The translations under genes and the position numbers were made by a program. The notes below the pieces were generated by a model, which saw only the letters and a program-made list of their open reading frames with translations, was not told where the DNA came from and ran no database searches. Source: a virus. From it: DNA of 38,612 nt. The stretch covers positions 1-38,612 of the IMG/VR virus record IMGVR_UViG_3300028025_007281. One strand, 5' to 3'. Positions 24,987 through 33,272 of the stretch are shown here, one piece after another (position 1 is the stretch's first letter; each line of letters opens with the position of its first letter).

Positions 24987-25994
24987 TTAGTCAGCCATCC
25001 ATCCCATAGAGTCGTCGTCATCTTCGTCTTCGACTACTACAGGCTTAGGAGCAGGTTTAGCAGCTGCCTTTGCTGGTTTGACAGTGTAACCAGCATCATC
25101 ATCTTCTTCAACTTGCTTTGACTTAACTACAGGCTTGGCATCGAGATCAGGCTGAATATCTTCATCAGCAAACTCATCTTTCAATTCAGCAGTGATAGCA
25201 TCAACTTTCTGATTCTTGATAGGAGTGTGCTTGAAAATCTTATGTAGAGGATATCCATAAAAATAGAAATCTTCCCATTCAGGCATGTAAGGATCGGTCT
25301 TAGCATCTTTGATATAAGACGCTCTCTCATCAGCCAATTCTTGAGGTGATGGTTCGCCACAACGTCGAAGCTGCTCAATCATCTCATCGGTGATATAAGT
25401 AGACTTAGGGTCATAGCTAACCTTGTATTCAACTGACTTTGGACCTTCAAGGCCAGTTGCTTCAGCTGTGATACGAACGCAAGGAGAATTGCGAGTACCA
25501 AAGTGGCGTGGATCATCATCATCCAAATCTTCATTGGTGTAACGATCAATTTGCTCCTTAGCAATATCACGGAAGATAGACTTGCCCTTCTTAAGGACCT
25601 TTACTACCCATGATCCATCATCTTGCTTCTCAAGACAATTTTGCGCATATTGGGTTGTAGAAATATATCCGAGCTTCTTCCAAGGACAATTGGTAGGTTC
25701 GTCATCATTGCCAATGCGAGTAAATGACTTGTTTACATCTGCATCAGGGAATGGAACACGAATTGTCTTACCCTTGAGACGTGGATCATTGTCAGGATTT
25801 GGAACATACTGCTTGTCTACATACTCAGTGAACTCGTATGGGTCACCAACAAGCTTAAGTTTACGAGTGACTTTCTTTTGTTCCTTGACAGAAAGATTGA
25901 CCATCATTTCTGACCATTTTGGGAAGTTGTTGCTGGAGTTGCGCTGAGCAACTGGAGCAACAAGTTGAGAGGATGAAACTCTTCTAATTGACAT
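24987..25994 (-). CDS. Probable single-stranded-DNA-binding protein
   Basis: A 335-residue protein placed directly upstream of recA. The body carries WSEMMVNLSVKEQKKVTRKL, aromatic and basic strands (VRITAEATG, EYKVSYDPKSTYI) and WEDFYFYGYPLH. The last 80 residues alternate Ala/Pro/Lys repeats with acidic runs and end DEDDDDSMGWMAD, like the acidic protein-docking tails of SSB proteins. No zinc-binding Cys/His set as in T4 gp32 was identified. Assignment rests on tail, size and neighbours. AAGGA precedes the ATG by 8 nt; an upstream hairpin at 26014-26026 might be a control element. Confidence 0.6.
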   Translation of the reverse strand: MSIRRVSSSQLVAPVAQRNSSNNFPKWSEMMVNLSVKEQKKVTRKLKLVGDPYEFTEYVDKQYVPNPDNDPRLKGKTIRVPFPDADVNKSFTRIGNDDEPTNCPWKKLGYISTTQYAQNCLEKQDDGSWVVKVLKKGKSIFRDIAKEQIDRYTNEDLDDDDPRHFGTRNSPCVRITAEATGLEGPKSVEYKVSYDPKSTYITDEMIEQLRRCGEPSPQELADERASYIKDAKTDPYMPEWEDFYFYGYPLHKIFKHTPIKNQKVDAITAELKDEFADEDIQPDLDAKPVVKSKQVEEDDDAGYTVKPAKAAAKPAPKPVVVEDEDDDDSMGWMAD

Positions 25995-26013
25995 TTATGT
26001 TTCCTTCTTTTTG

Positions 26014-26026
26014 GGGACTTCGTCCC
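26014..26026 (-). promoter_or_regulatory. Leader hairpin upstream of ssb-like gene
   Basis: In the 86-base gap 25995-26080 the minus strand reads GGGAC-GAA-GTCCC, then an A-rich stretch and AAGGA. A 5-bp GC-rich stem this close to the ribosome binding site stands out in such AT-rich DNA and could be a translational operator, by analogy with T4 gene 32 autoregulation. Confidence 0.35.
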
Positions 26027-26080
26027 GCTGTTCTTATATTACCATTGATTTTAGACTGTGCAAGCGACTCTGGAAGATAA

Positions 26081-26785
26081 TTATCTTCTATTTCGAGTTC
26101 TAATTTCAGTACTGTTGTTGATATTCGCAACTCTTGAGTTATTGTCCTTGAATAACGAAGACAGGCCCTCAGAATTGAAATTAGAATTGATTCTTGCAAG
26201 TGCCTGATGCTCTCTCAACATTCTATCCATTTGAGATGCAGCAAAATCAATATTTTTCAAAACACTTTCAAGATAAGACAGTAATCTTCTGGCATGAGTA
26301 CAAGCAAGTGAAAATGGTTGCACAGTAAATGTTGCAATTGCATTTTTATCAACCGCAGTGCCACCTGCTAAACGAGCTGCAATATCCTTAAGTGTTTTTT
26401 GAGCTTGAGATAACATTTCATGATGTGCATAGACAACATTAATGATCTCGGTTATTCTATTCCTGTACTGTATTTGCATGGAATAGAACTTTGCATGTGA
26501 GTCAAAATCAAAATCATCTTTGTTTGGAATACCTATGTTCCAACCTTTGATCTCTTTTCTAATATCTAACTCATCGTAAACTGGTAGAGACTGAATTGCT
26601 TCTTGCCAGTTATCTACTTCTTTGGCAAACCCCTCTTCAGTTACTCCCTTAATTCTTTCAATGATTTTTTTTGAAAAGTCAGGATCAGTGTAAACAATTG
26701 ATTCTGGGCTGGGCTTCCAATCTAATTCTGCAAGAATTATTGTATCTTGCTCATTGTCTAAGTAGTCATCGTCAAAATCATTCAT
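26081..26785 (-). CDS. Helical protein, possible recombination mediator
   Basis: A 234-residue protein not securely identified. The acidic N-terminus (NDFDDDYLDNEQDT) is followed by a long helical region (about 95-205): FYSMQIQYRNRITEIINVVY, AHHEMLSQAQKTLKDIAARL, RRLLSYLESVLKNIDFAASQ, MDRMLREHQA. The order of helices is loosely like T4 UvsY, which loads UvsX/RecA onto SSB-coated DNA, and its place between dnaE and the ssb-recA pair would fit. The similarity is weak and the call speculative. GAGGAAAAG precedes the ATG, 9 bases after the dnaE stop. Confidence 0.4.
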   Translation of the reverse strand: MNDFDDDYLDNEQDTIILAELDWKPSPESIVYTDPDFSKKIIERIKGVTEEGFAKEVDNWQEAIQSLPVYDELDIRKEIKGWNIGIPNKDDFDFDSHAKFYSMQIQYRNRITEIINVVYAHHEMLSQAQKTLKDIAARLAGGTAVDKNAIATFTVQPFSLACTHARRLLSYLESVLKNIDFAASQMDRMLREHQALARINSNFNSEGLSSLFKDNNSRVANINNSTEIRTRNRR

Positions 26786-26794
26786 TTCTTTTCC

Positions 26795-29700
26795 TCAATC
26801 AAAAAGACTATCATCAAAAATCTTAGAATTTTTACTTTGCTGAGATTGTACCCCAGAATCTCTTTTCCTGCTATTTATATCATTAAGAGAAAGTGAACTT
26901 TTCTCCCTTAATTTTTGCAATCTAATAGCATTCTTCTCTTCTTTATTTCGATCTAAAACTAATTCGTCCCAGAACTCCATAAAATCTTCAAGATATGTAA
27001 ATTGCTCACTTATACCTAATGAATCAAGAGCTCCAAATTCACATAAGGCTTGTATAGTTTGTCTATTGGGCCTTGCACGATAAGCCAGATCCTTGATATC
27101 TTCATATGGCTGACCTACAACAATTTCTTCAGCTCTGGTTCCTACGCCTTTGATTGCAGAAAGAGGCAATAGAATCTCACCCTTTTTATTAACAGTGGTT
27201 TCTACTCCTGATTCATTAACGTCAGGTTCTTTTACTGGAATCTTGTCAAAAGCACAATCTTTTAATAATATTGCAAGCTTATCTTCATCAAGTCTATCAA
27301 TTTGAATACAAGCAGCAAGCCATTCTGAAGGATAATAATATCTTAAATACGCAGTCCAGTAAGAAAGAAGAGCGTAAGAACAAGCATGACTCCTATTAAA
27401 TGCATATCCTCCAAATTTAGCCATCAATGCTAAAACTTCATCAACCACTTCTTCATCAATTCCGTTTACCAAACTTTTAGTCTTGAAAAGTTCGCAAGCT
27501 TCATCAAAATCTTTACCAGACTTTTTAGAAATTGCTTTTCTTAACTTGTCTACCTCTGCCCATGAGAATCCAGCCATATCACGAGCCAAGAACATAGCTT
27601 GCTCTTGATAAACCATAATTCCGTAAGTAACAGAAAGATGTTTTTCTATAATTGGATGAGCATACTCTACAGAATCTGGATTTTTCTTACCTAAAGCATA
27701 TTGAGAAATATATTCCATAGGACCAGGTCTGTACAAAGCAGCCACAGCAATAAGGTCTTCTATGCTTGATGCTTCCACTTCTTTCAAAGCTTGTTGCATG
27801 CCCTTAGAAGCAAACTGAAAAACAGATGCTGTTTTACCTTTTGAATAAATATTCTTGAATATTTTTGGATCTTCAAGATTTATGTCTTTAAATTGTAATT
27901 TTTTACCATACAGTCTTTGGATATGTCTCAAGCAAATCGATATCTGATGAAAAGCTGCTAATCCTAAAAAGTCATACTTTACCAATCCCATTCTTTCGAC
28001 ATTTTTCATATCATAAGCAGAACAGAGATTGCCTTTAGAGTTTTCTATAGGAGTATGTAAATAAACAGGCTCAGAAGACACCAAAACACCACTTGCATGA
28101 ACGCCAAAGTTTGAGATAGTGCCCACCAAATGTATGGCATTATCAATCTCATTCTTCCAAGAGCGATAATAAAGGGCAAATTCTGGAACTTCTTGTAAAG
28201 TGTCTTCAATTGTAGATCCTGGTTTTTTAGAAATTAATGCTGATATCTTAAGAGCTTCATTATGAAATGTGTCTGGGTATTTTGCTTGAAATCTTTCTGA
28301 AGCTTTCAAACAACCCACTACCGCAGCCTTAGCGCCATATCTACCCCATGTTCCAATCTGAGCAACATGATTATCGCCGAAACGATCTTTGGTCCAATCA
28401 ATTACTTCAGATCTTCTGGAATCATCAATGTCAGTATCAACATCGGGAAGTGCTGCTACTTTGGAAATCTTCATAGATTGTTCTGGGATATCGTTTGTAA
28501 TACCCATAACTACATTCATCCAAAGTTGGCTGTCATTTGTCTTGTTCTTAATTCCAAGTTTGTAAAGAGTATAAATATATGCAGATAGACCTTGGTTTTC
28601 AAGCACCCAAAGTTCTTTTTCTATAATTGGTTCATGTTGAGCAAAATCAGGATTTTGTGCCAGCCAAGCTTTAGCATATTTACGCAAAGTCTTAGAGCAT
28701 GCAAAATTGTCTAAATGACCATATTTTTCTCGCCACTCAGATACAGGAAACTCAGGATTGTCAATTTTATACTGGGTTCCTCTTCCTGGATTAAGAAATC
28801 TCTCAAACATAAGATTCCAACGCACAGGGTCAACATTGCAAACTTCCAGGCAGAAGTTTACTAAAGAACCAACGCCAGAACCACGAATGCCGTAATTGAT
28901 TTCTCTACCTTTCATAAACTCAACCATTTCACGTTGAATTAAGAAGTAGTCAGTTACACCCATGTACCAGATTTGTGTCAATTCAGAATGCAAACGAGCT
29001 AAGTATTTCTTATTGTCACTAAGGCCAGCTTGCTTTAAACCATTCAAACATAAATATGCCAAATAAGCTTCGTTTGATTGGTGGTAGGGCAATTTACTTT
29101 TCCAGAAGTTATTGAATGGAACATCGGAAAATGGAATGTTAGCAGATGGCAAAAGGTGAGGAACGTCAAGTTTGAAAAAATCATCAACCTTTTCTGATAT
29201 CAACACTGAATTTCTTAAGGCTTCAGGTATCTTGCCAAAAATCTTGTTCATATCATCAAAAGATTTTAAGAAGAATTGATGAGATGAATAAGCTTCCTTT
29301 TTACCACCTTTTTTGTCAACACCAGATCGAGCTTCACGTTGATCTCGCATTTGGATAAGAACATCATGAAGTTCCCAATCAAACTTATCTAAATAATGCA
29401 CATCGTTAGAAGCAACAGTGGGAACATCATATCTTTTGGCAAGTTCAAGCAAATGATTCATATTGTGCTTTTGTTCTTCAATTCCATGATATTGAAGTTC
29501 GACATAATAATTGTCGCCAAAAACATTCTTGAATCTATCTACTACAGAATTAGCTTTGTCAAAATCTTCCTTGATTAATGCTTGATTAACTTCAGATGCC
29601 AGACAGCCAGATAAAGCTATAACACCCTCAGAATGCTTTTCTATACATCCCCAATCAACTCTTGGAGAATAATAAAAAGCATCTGGATCATTACCTAAAG

Positions 29701-30046
29701 CTGATAAGGAAAGCAGATTCTTGTAACCTATTTCGTTTTGAGCAAGAAGAGTTAAGTGATTAAGTTTTCTTCTTCTGCCATCGTCATCTTTGGATTTGTC
29801 AAATCTATCTTGACAAGTGTAAACCTCAATGCCAACGATAGGCTTGATAGGGGCATGATCTCCGTAGCCTTTGCAAGCTTCTACAAACTCTACAGCACCA
29901 CCCATTTTTCCATGGTCAGTGATAGCTGTGGCTCTAAAACCCATCTCACGAGCCTTCATAGCATAATTTTTAGGTGAAGGAAGAGCGTCTTGTATAGAAA
30001 AGTGAGTATGGGCGTGAAGATGCACGAAGTCTTTATTGTTACACAT
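26795..30046 (-). CDS. dnaE: DNA polymerase III alpha subunit (DnaE-type)
   Basis: A 1083-residue C-family replicative polymerase. The PHP domain keeps metal-site residues (H9/H11/H13 in HLHAHTH, D44-H45 in TDHG, C148, D215 and H217 in NDVH), so it may proofread; E. coli DnaE has lost these. Palm: FERFLNPGRG (414-423), catalytic PDVDTD (D535, D537) and VKYDFLGL (D692). Fingers: FNRSHACSYALLSYWTAYL and LYRPGP. The helix-hairpin-helix is IKGVG. About 109 extra residues (424-532) separate FERFLNP from PDVDTD, which are nearly adjacent in E. coli. The C-terminus is short, with no clear OB domain, and ends DDSLFD, possibly a clamp-binding tail. Strong AAGGGG ribosome binding site. Confidence 0.97.
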   Translation of the reverse strand: MCNNKDFVHLHAHTHFSIQDALPSPKNYAMKAREMGFRATAITDHGKMGGAVEFVEACKGYGDHAPIKPIVGIEVYTCQDRFDKSKDDDGRRRKLNHLTLLAQNEIGYKNLLSLSALGNDPDAFYYSPRVDWGCIEKHSEGVIALSGCLASEVNQALIKEDFDKANSVVDRFKNVFGDNYYVELQYHGIEEQKHNMNHLLELAKRYDVPTVASNDVHYLDKFDWELHDVLIQMRDQREARSGVDKKGGKKEAYSSHQFFLKSFDDMNKIFGKIPEALRNSVLISEKVDDFFKLDVPHLLPSANIPFSDVPFNNFWKSKLPYHQSNEAYLAYLCLNGLKQAGLSDNKKYLARLHSELTQIWYMGVTDYFLIQREMVEFMKGREINYGIRGSGVGSLVNFCLEVCNVDPVRWNLMFERFLNPGRGTQYKIDNPEFPVSEWREKYGHLDNFACSKTLRKYAKAWLAQNPDFAQHEPIIEKELWVLENQGLSAYIYTLYKLGIKNKTNDSQLWMNVVMGITNDIPEQSMKISKVAALPDVDTDIDDSRRSEVIDWTKDRFGDNHVAQIGTWGRYGAKAAVVGCLKASERFQAKYPDTFHNEALKISALISKKPGSTIEDTLQEVPEFALYYRSWKNEIDNAIHLVGTISNFGVHASGVLVSSEPVYLHTPIENSKGNLCSAYDMKNVERMGLVKYDFLGLAAFHQISICLRHIQRLYGKKLQFKDINLEDPKIFKNIYSKGKTASVFQFASKGMQQALKEVEASSIEDLIAVAALYRPGPMEYISQYALGKKNPDSVEYAHPIIEKHLSVTYGIMVYQEQAMFLARDMAGFSWAEVDKLRKAISKKSGKDFDEACELFKTKSLVNGIDEEVVDEVLALMAKFGGYAFNRSHACSYALLSYWTAYLRYYYPSEWLAACIQIDRLDEDKLAILLKDCAFDKIPVKEPDVNESGVETTVNKKGEILLPLSAIKGVGTRAEEIVVGQPYEDIKDLAYRARPNRQTIQALCEFGALDSLGISEQFTYLEDFMEFWDELVLDRNKEEKNAIRLQKLREKSSLSLNDINSRKRDSGVQSQQSKNSKIFDDSLFD

Positions 30047-30099
30047 ATATTCCCCTTAGTAAGCGCCGTTTTCACAGTCATACACTTACAGATGATAGG

Positions 30100-30855
30100 C
30101 TAATTTTGATGATACCTTTTGGGCTCAAGAATTGCAAATAACAATTTGTCATTTCTCTTTAGCTCATCAGGTCGTTTTTTAATTGGTAATCTTTTGAAAA
30201 TTAATTCATAAGAATTTGGGCTTTGTCTTACTAATTTGTATTTATTATCAGACAACAATATTTTATGCGCCCATGGTTCCTTTGTACTTTGCATAATGGA
30301 ACATAGACGCTCTCTGCTGTGGTCTTCAGCAATTACCTGATGATTAGTTTTTGTGTTAATGTAGACACAATTCTTAATTGCATTTCTGATAGCACTTTCG
30401 CTAATTCCAAGATTACCGATCAATGAATAGAAAGATAAAGGGCGAGAGTCATGGTATCTTCCAGCTACAATAGAGATAAGCAGCTCACGAAGTTCTTTTG
30501 AAGTGCCATTTAGAGCAGTTTTAGGTAGTAAAACAGGCTGGACACGAGTAACTTTTGGCTTTAATCTTTTAGTTATGTTGTTAATTGAAAGAAGACCTAT
30601 TTGTCTTTTTCCATGTTTGCCAAAAGGTTTTCTCCAATAAAGGCCTGTTCCTTTTTCTATTTTAGAATAGATGTAATTGGATCTTAAGCCGAACATTTTA
30701 TTGCCAAAAGAAATTAGTGATTTTATATCGATAATTCCACTATTAGCATTATCAATATCTTTAGAAATCAACCAAAGAAGAAAAATATCATCTTCCTTAT
30801 TTTTGATTACCTCAGAAATAATCTCAGGATATACGACAAAATAATCACTGTTCAT
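30100..30855 (-). CDS. Possible winged-helix replication protein
   Basis: A 251-residue protein not recognised. The N-terminal third (IFLLWLISKDIDNANSGIID, then IKSLISFGNKMFGLRSNYIY) and a central part (LSFYSLIGNLGISESAIRNA) look like two helix-turn-helix or winged-helix units. The rest is basic (Lys/Arg-rich), suiting DNA binding. It ends the primosome block, overlapping the preceding small gene by 11 bases and lying just upstream of dnaE. An origin-binding or DnaD-like loading role is possible; no direct motif proves it. Confidence 0.45.
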   Translation of the reverse strand: MNSDYFVVYPEIISEVIKNKEDDIFLLWLISKDIDNANSGIIDIKSLISFGNKMFGLRSNYIYSKIEKGTGLYWRKPFGKHGKRQIGLLSINNITKRLKPKVTRVQPVLLPKTALNGTSKELRELLISIVAGRYHDSRPLSFYSLIGNLGISESAIRNAIKNCVYINTKTNHQVIAEDHSRERLCSIMQSTKEPWAHKILLSDNKYKLVRQSPNSYELIFKRLPIKKRPDELKRNDKLLFAILEPKRYHQN

Positions 30856-31102
30856 TCCAAATCTCTGAAAACCTTGCTAATTCTCTTTCAACCCCAGAAC
30901 GCACTATAAATTTCTCTAACTCAATATCATCTAATTCTGGATAAGAAGCTAAAAGTAATGTTTTTACAATATGGTATCTTTTAGCTCCATTGCCAGTAAG
31001 AATTACATTTACTGAAATCTCTTCAGGTGAGTTTTCAATTGCTTCGTTGAGTTTTTTCAATATATCAGTGACAGGAGCTTTTGTGAAATCTAAATCATGC
31101 AT
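30845..31102 (-). CDS. Small hypothetical protein in primosome operon
   Basis: An 85-residue protein not recognised. It is helical and acidic (DILKKLNEAIENSPEEISVN, LDDIELEKFIVRSGVERELA), with no cysteines or catalytic motif. It overlaps the CHC2 gene by 8 bases and the following gene by 11, so translation of all three is likely coupled. Possibly an adaptor between primase and other replication proteins. Confidence 0.6.
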   Translation of the reverse strand: MHDLDFTKAPVTDILKKLNEAIENSPEEISVNVILTGNGAKRYHIVKTLLLASYPELDDIELEKFIVRSGVERELARFSEIWNEQ

Positions 31103-31703
31103 GGTGCTTTGACCTCATCATATCAGACAATTTTTTCCATAAATCATTTATGCCTTTAAAATCATTTGAGTTTATCTTGTTTTCTAAATCTTGATAAACA
31201 CTGTCGATCCATTGCATGTCTTTTTCATTGAAGTTGTTTTTTCTAAGATATTTTTTAGTTCTATGTGAAAAAGCAATAAGGAACCCTACTTCAGAAAGAC
31301 CACCTGGATATCTTGAAGTATTTTCCAATTCAAAATATCTATTGATAGAATTATTCAAATCCCTAATTAGAGTTTTAATATCAAGATTAACTAATTCTAT
31401 ATCTATGTTTGCAAAGTTAGCAAGTTTCTGAATTGTTTCAACAAATGTCAAGCCTTCTACAGCTTGAACTAAATTGATTACATTGCCTTTAGCTCCACAA
31501 CCAAAACAATTATATAAATTGTCATTCGTATTTACGCCAAAAGAGGGACTTGAATCAGCATGGTAAGGCATAGGGCAATTTGTATTACCCCAATTTGTAG
31601 TGCGATTATAAATGAAATAGGAGTCATATTCTGACTCCATGTATTCTTCTATCCTCACTGTTTTAACAAGTAAATCAATGAAGTTTTTATCTATTTTTGT
31701 CAT
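31095..31703 (-). CDS. DnaG-type CHC2 zinc-binding domain protein
   Basis: A 202-residue protein carrying the template-recognition zinc domain of bacterial primase: CPMPYHADSSPSFGVN (C43, H48), then YNCFGCGAKGNVINLVQ (C66, C69) and GLTFVETIQKLANFANI. This is the CHC2 pattern. The catalytic Toprim part is absent and lies in gene 22925-23680. About 100 helical residues after the zinc domain may form a binding surface for helicase or for the Toprim protein. The ATG at 31703 (MTKIDKNF) overlaps the helicase stop as ATGA and is preferred over the longer frame. Confidence 0.9.
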   Translation of the reverse strand: MTKIDKNFIDLLVKTVRIEEYMESEYDSYFIYNRTTNWGNTNCPMPYHADSSPSFGVNTNDNLYNCFGCGAKGNVINLVQAVEGLTFVETIQKLANFANIDIELVNLDIKTLIRDLNNSINRYFELENTSRYPGGLSEVGFLIAFSHRTKKYLRKNNFNEKDMQWIDSVYQDLENKINSNDFKGINDLWKKLSDMMRSKHHA

Positions 31704-33268
31704 TTTATAATTACCCAATCAGGGACATCAATTTCTTCATCAACAAAAATGTTCACTGGCTCGTCATCATCTTCTTCTATCTGAGATTCTTTATCTTGAT
31801 TTTTAGAACCAATAGGAGTTTTCCCAGAATCTTTAATAGATGAAGTAGTGGTAACTGTCCCACCTTTAGAAATAGCATGCATAGACATTATTTGTTCTTG
31901 TTCTTGCAATGACAATTCTTCCACTTTGTTATAATCAGGATTCATTCTAATAGGAAAAGGATGAAACCAAGCATCACGCATTTTCACAGGATGCAAAACA
32001 CAGTAACCTTCTTCTCGATTAGGTTCCATAGCTATTGCATAAGTACAAAGGTGCATTAAGTTTTGACCACCAGATGCTGCTGCTTGGTCATAGCTCATAA
32101 ACTTATTAGCCTCTTTTTGCTTTCGTGAATCTCTAATTGTTTCACGGTTAATTTGCTGAGCAGTGATAATTGGTATATTGTATCTTTTTGCCATGATAAA
32201 TAATTGAGATATTGCTTTTGATTGCAATTCCCAATCTTTAGTTATGCCAGTAGGATTACGAATAGTCATGTTTCCAATGTAGTCAACAACAAGAAGATCT
32301 GGTTTTCCTTTTGTAGCAATAAGATCTCGTATTCGTGAATCAATATACTCAGGCGTAGGATCTTCCATATTAACATCATATTCAAAATATGGTCCCTCTT
32401 TAGATGAATTAAGGCCATCTAAAATTACCCTTAATTCATCTGGAGAAATATTGTTATCTTTGAGCTGGCTGTAAGGAATTTCAAATGACAAAGAAATATG
32501 TCTCAGCAAACAAAGCCAAGAGTTCATTTCAAAAGACATGTATAGTACTTTTTTGCCACAATTCTTATTAGCATGCATAGCTGAATTAAGTAGCATGACA
32601 GACTTACCACCAGAAGAAGGTGCAAGAAAAACAATAATTTGTCCTGGCAACCAACCAAAAGTTTTAGTATCAATGTTGCTTACGCCACATTCGATTCCTC
32701 TGAAAAGCTCTGGATGATTTACTCTTTTGTCAAACTCTGACTTGAAATAATCAGAAGACTCATTTACATCAAAGTTATGGCGATCAGCACCTATTTCATT
32801 CTTTTCTTGTTGAATTGCTTCTAAACTATCTTGAATTACTTTGACAGTGGAATCTAATCCACTGTCATTATATTTCTCATTAATATCAGAAAGCATTCCA
32901 GACAATAATTGATGACATCTTGCTTCTTTAAGTTGAGATGTTAATTCAAAAAAGTCATTCTCATCAATATCTAAATCTTGGATTTCTGTCCAAACTGAAA
33001 ATATTTTAGCTCTAACTTTTTCACTAACTTTTTTCTCATTAAGTTTAGATTCAAGAACAAAAGTGGTGAACAAACTTCCGCCACTTGCAGACCAATAATT
33101 GTGAATAAGTTTGAATAAAGCATTGGTGTATGAATGCTTTTCGCCATCTTCAATAGAATCAAAATGCTCTTTTGTAATTTGGCGAGACAAAAGTTTATCC
33201 ATGTTTTTCGAGTTGCGAGAAACTTGGGCAAGTATTTTAAGCTCTAATTCTAATTTTGAGAGATTCAT
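31700..33268 (-). CDS. dnaB: Replicative DNA helicase, DnaB family
   Basis: A 522-residue RecA-fold hexameric helicase. The N-terminal helical domain (about 1-125) is followed by a linker and the motor: GWLPGQIIVFLAPSSGGKSV (Walker A at 216-224), KVLYMSFEM, Walker B LLVVDY (325-330), and the glutamine motif ITAQQINRET (about 368-377). A long acidic, Ser/Thr-rich tail (about 450-515) follows. It unwinds the fork ahead of DnaE. It lies 4 bases after the loader gene and is coupled by ATGA to the CHC2 gene, forming a compact primosome operon. Confidence 0.93.
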   Translation of the reverse strand: MNLSKLELELKILAQVSRNSKNMDKLLSRQITKEHFDSIEDGEKHSYTNALFKLIHNYWSASGGSLFTTFVLESKLNEKKVSEKVRAKIFSVWTEIQDLDIDENDFFELTSQLKEARCHQLLSGMLSDINEKYNDSGLDSTVKVIQDSLEAIQQEKNEIGADRHNFDVNESSDYFKSEFDKRVNHPELFRGIECGVSNIDTKTFGWLPGQIIVFLAPSSGGKSVMLLNSAMHANKNCGKKVLYMSFEMNSWLCLLRHISLSFEIPYSQLKDNNISPDELRVILDGLNSSKEGPYFEYDVNMEDPTPEYIDSRIRDLIATKGKPDLLVVDYIGNMTIRNPTGITKDWELQSKAISQLFIMAKRYNIPIITAQQINRETIRDSRKQKEANKFMSYDQAAASGGQNLMHLCTYAIAMEPNREEGYCVLHPVKMRDAWFHPFPIRMNPDYNKVEELSLQEQEQIMSMHAISKGGTVTTTSSIKDSGKTPIGSKNQDKESQIEEDDDEPVNIFVDEEIDVPDWVIIK

Positions 33269-33272
33269 ATGT

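Noticed and set aside
25984-26199. Open frame of 71 codons overlapping the end of gene 26081-26785
   Set aside because: It shares most of its length with the better-supported gene in another frame and has no family signal or ribosome binding site.
28451-28777. Intein in dnaE
   Set aside because: The insert does not begin with Cys, Ser or Thr at a usual splice point with intein blocks, lacks a terminal His-Asn before Cys/Ser/Thr, and at about 109 residues has no recognisable protein-splicing motifs.
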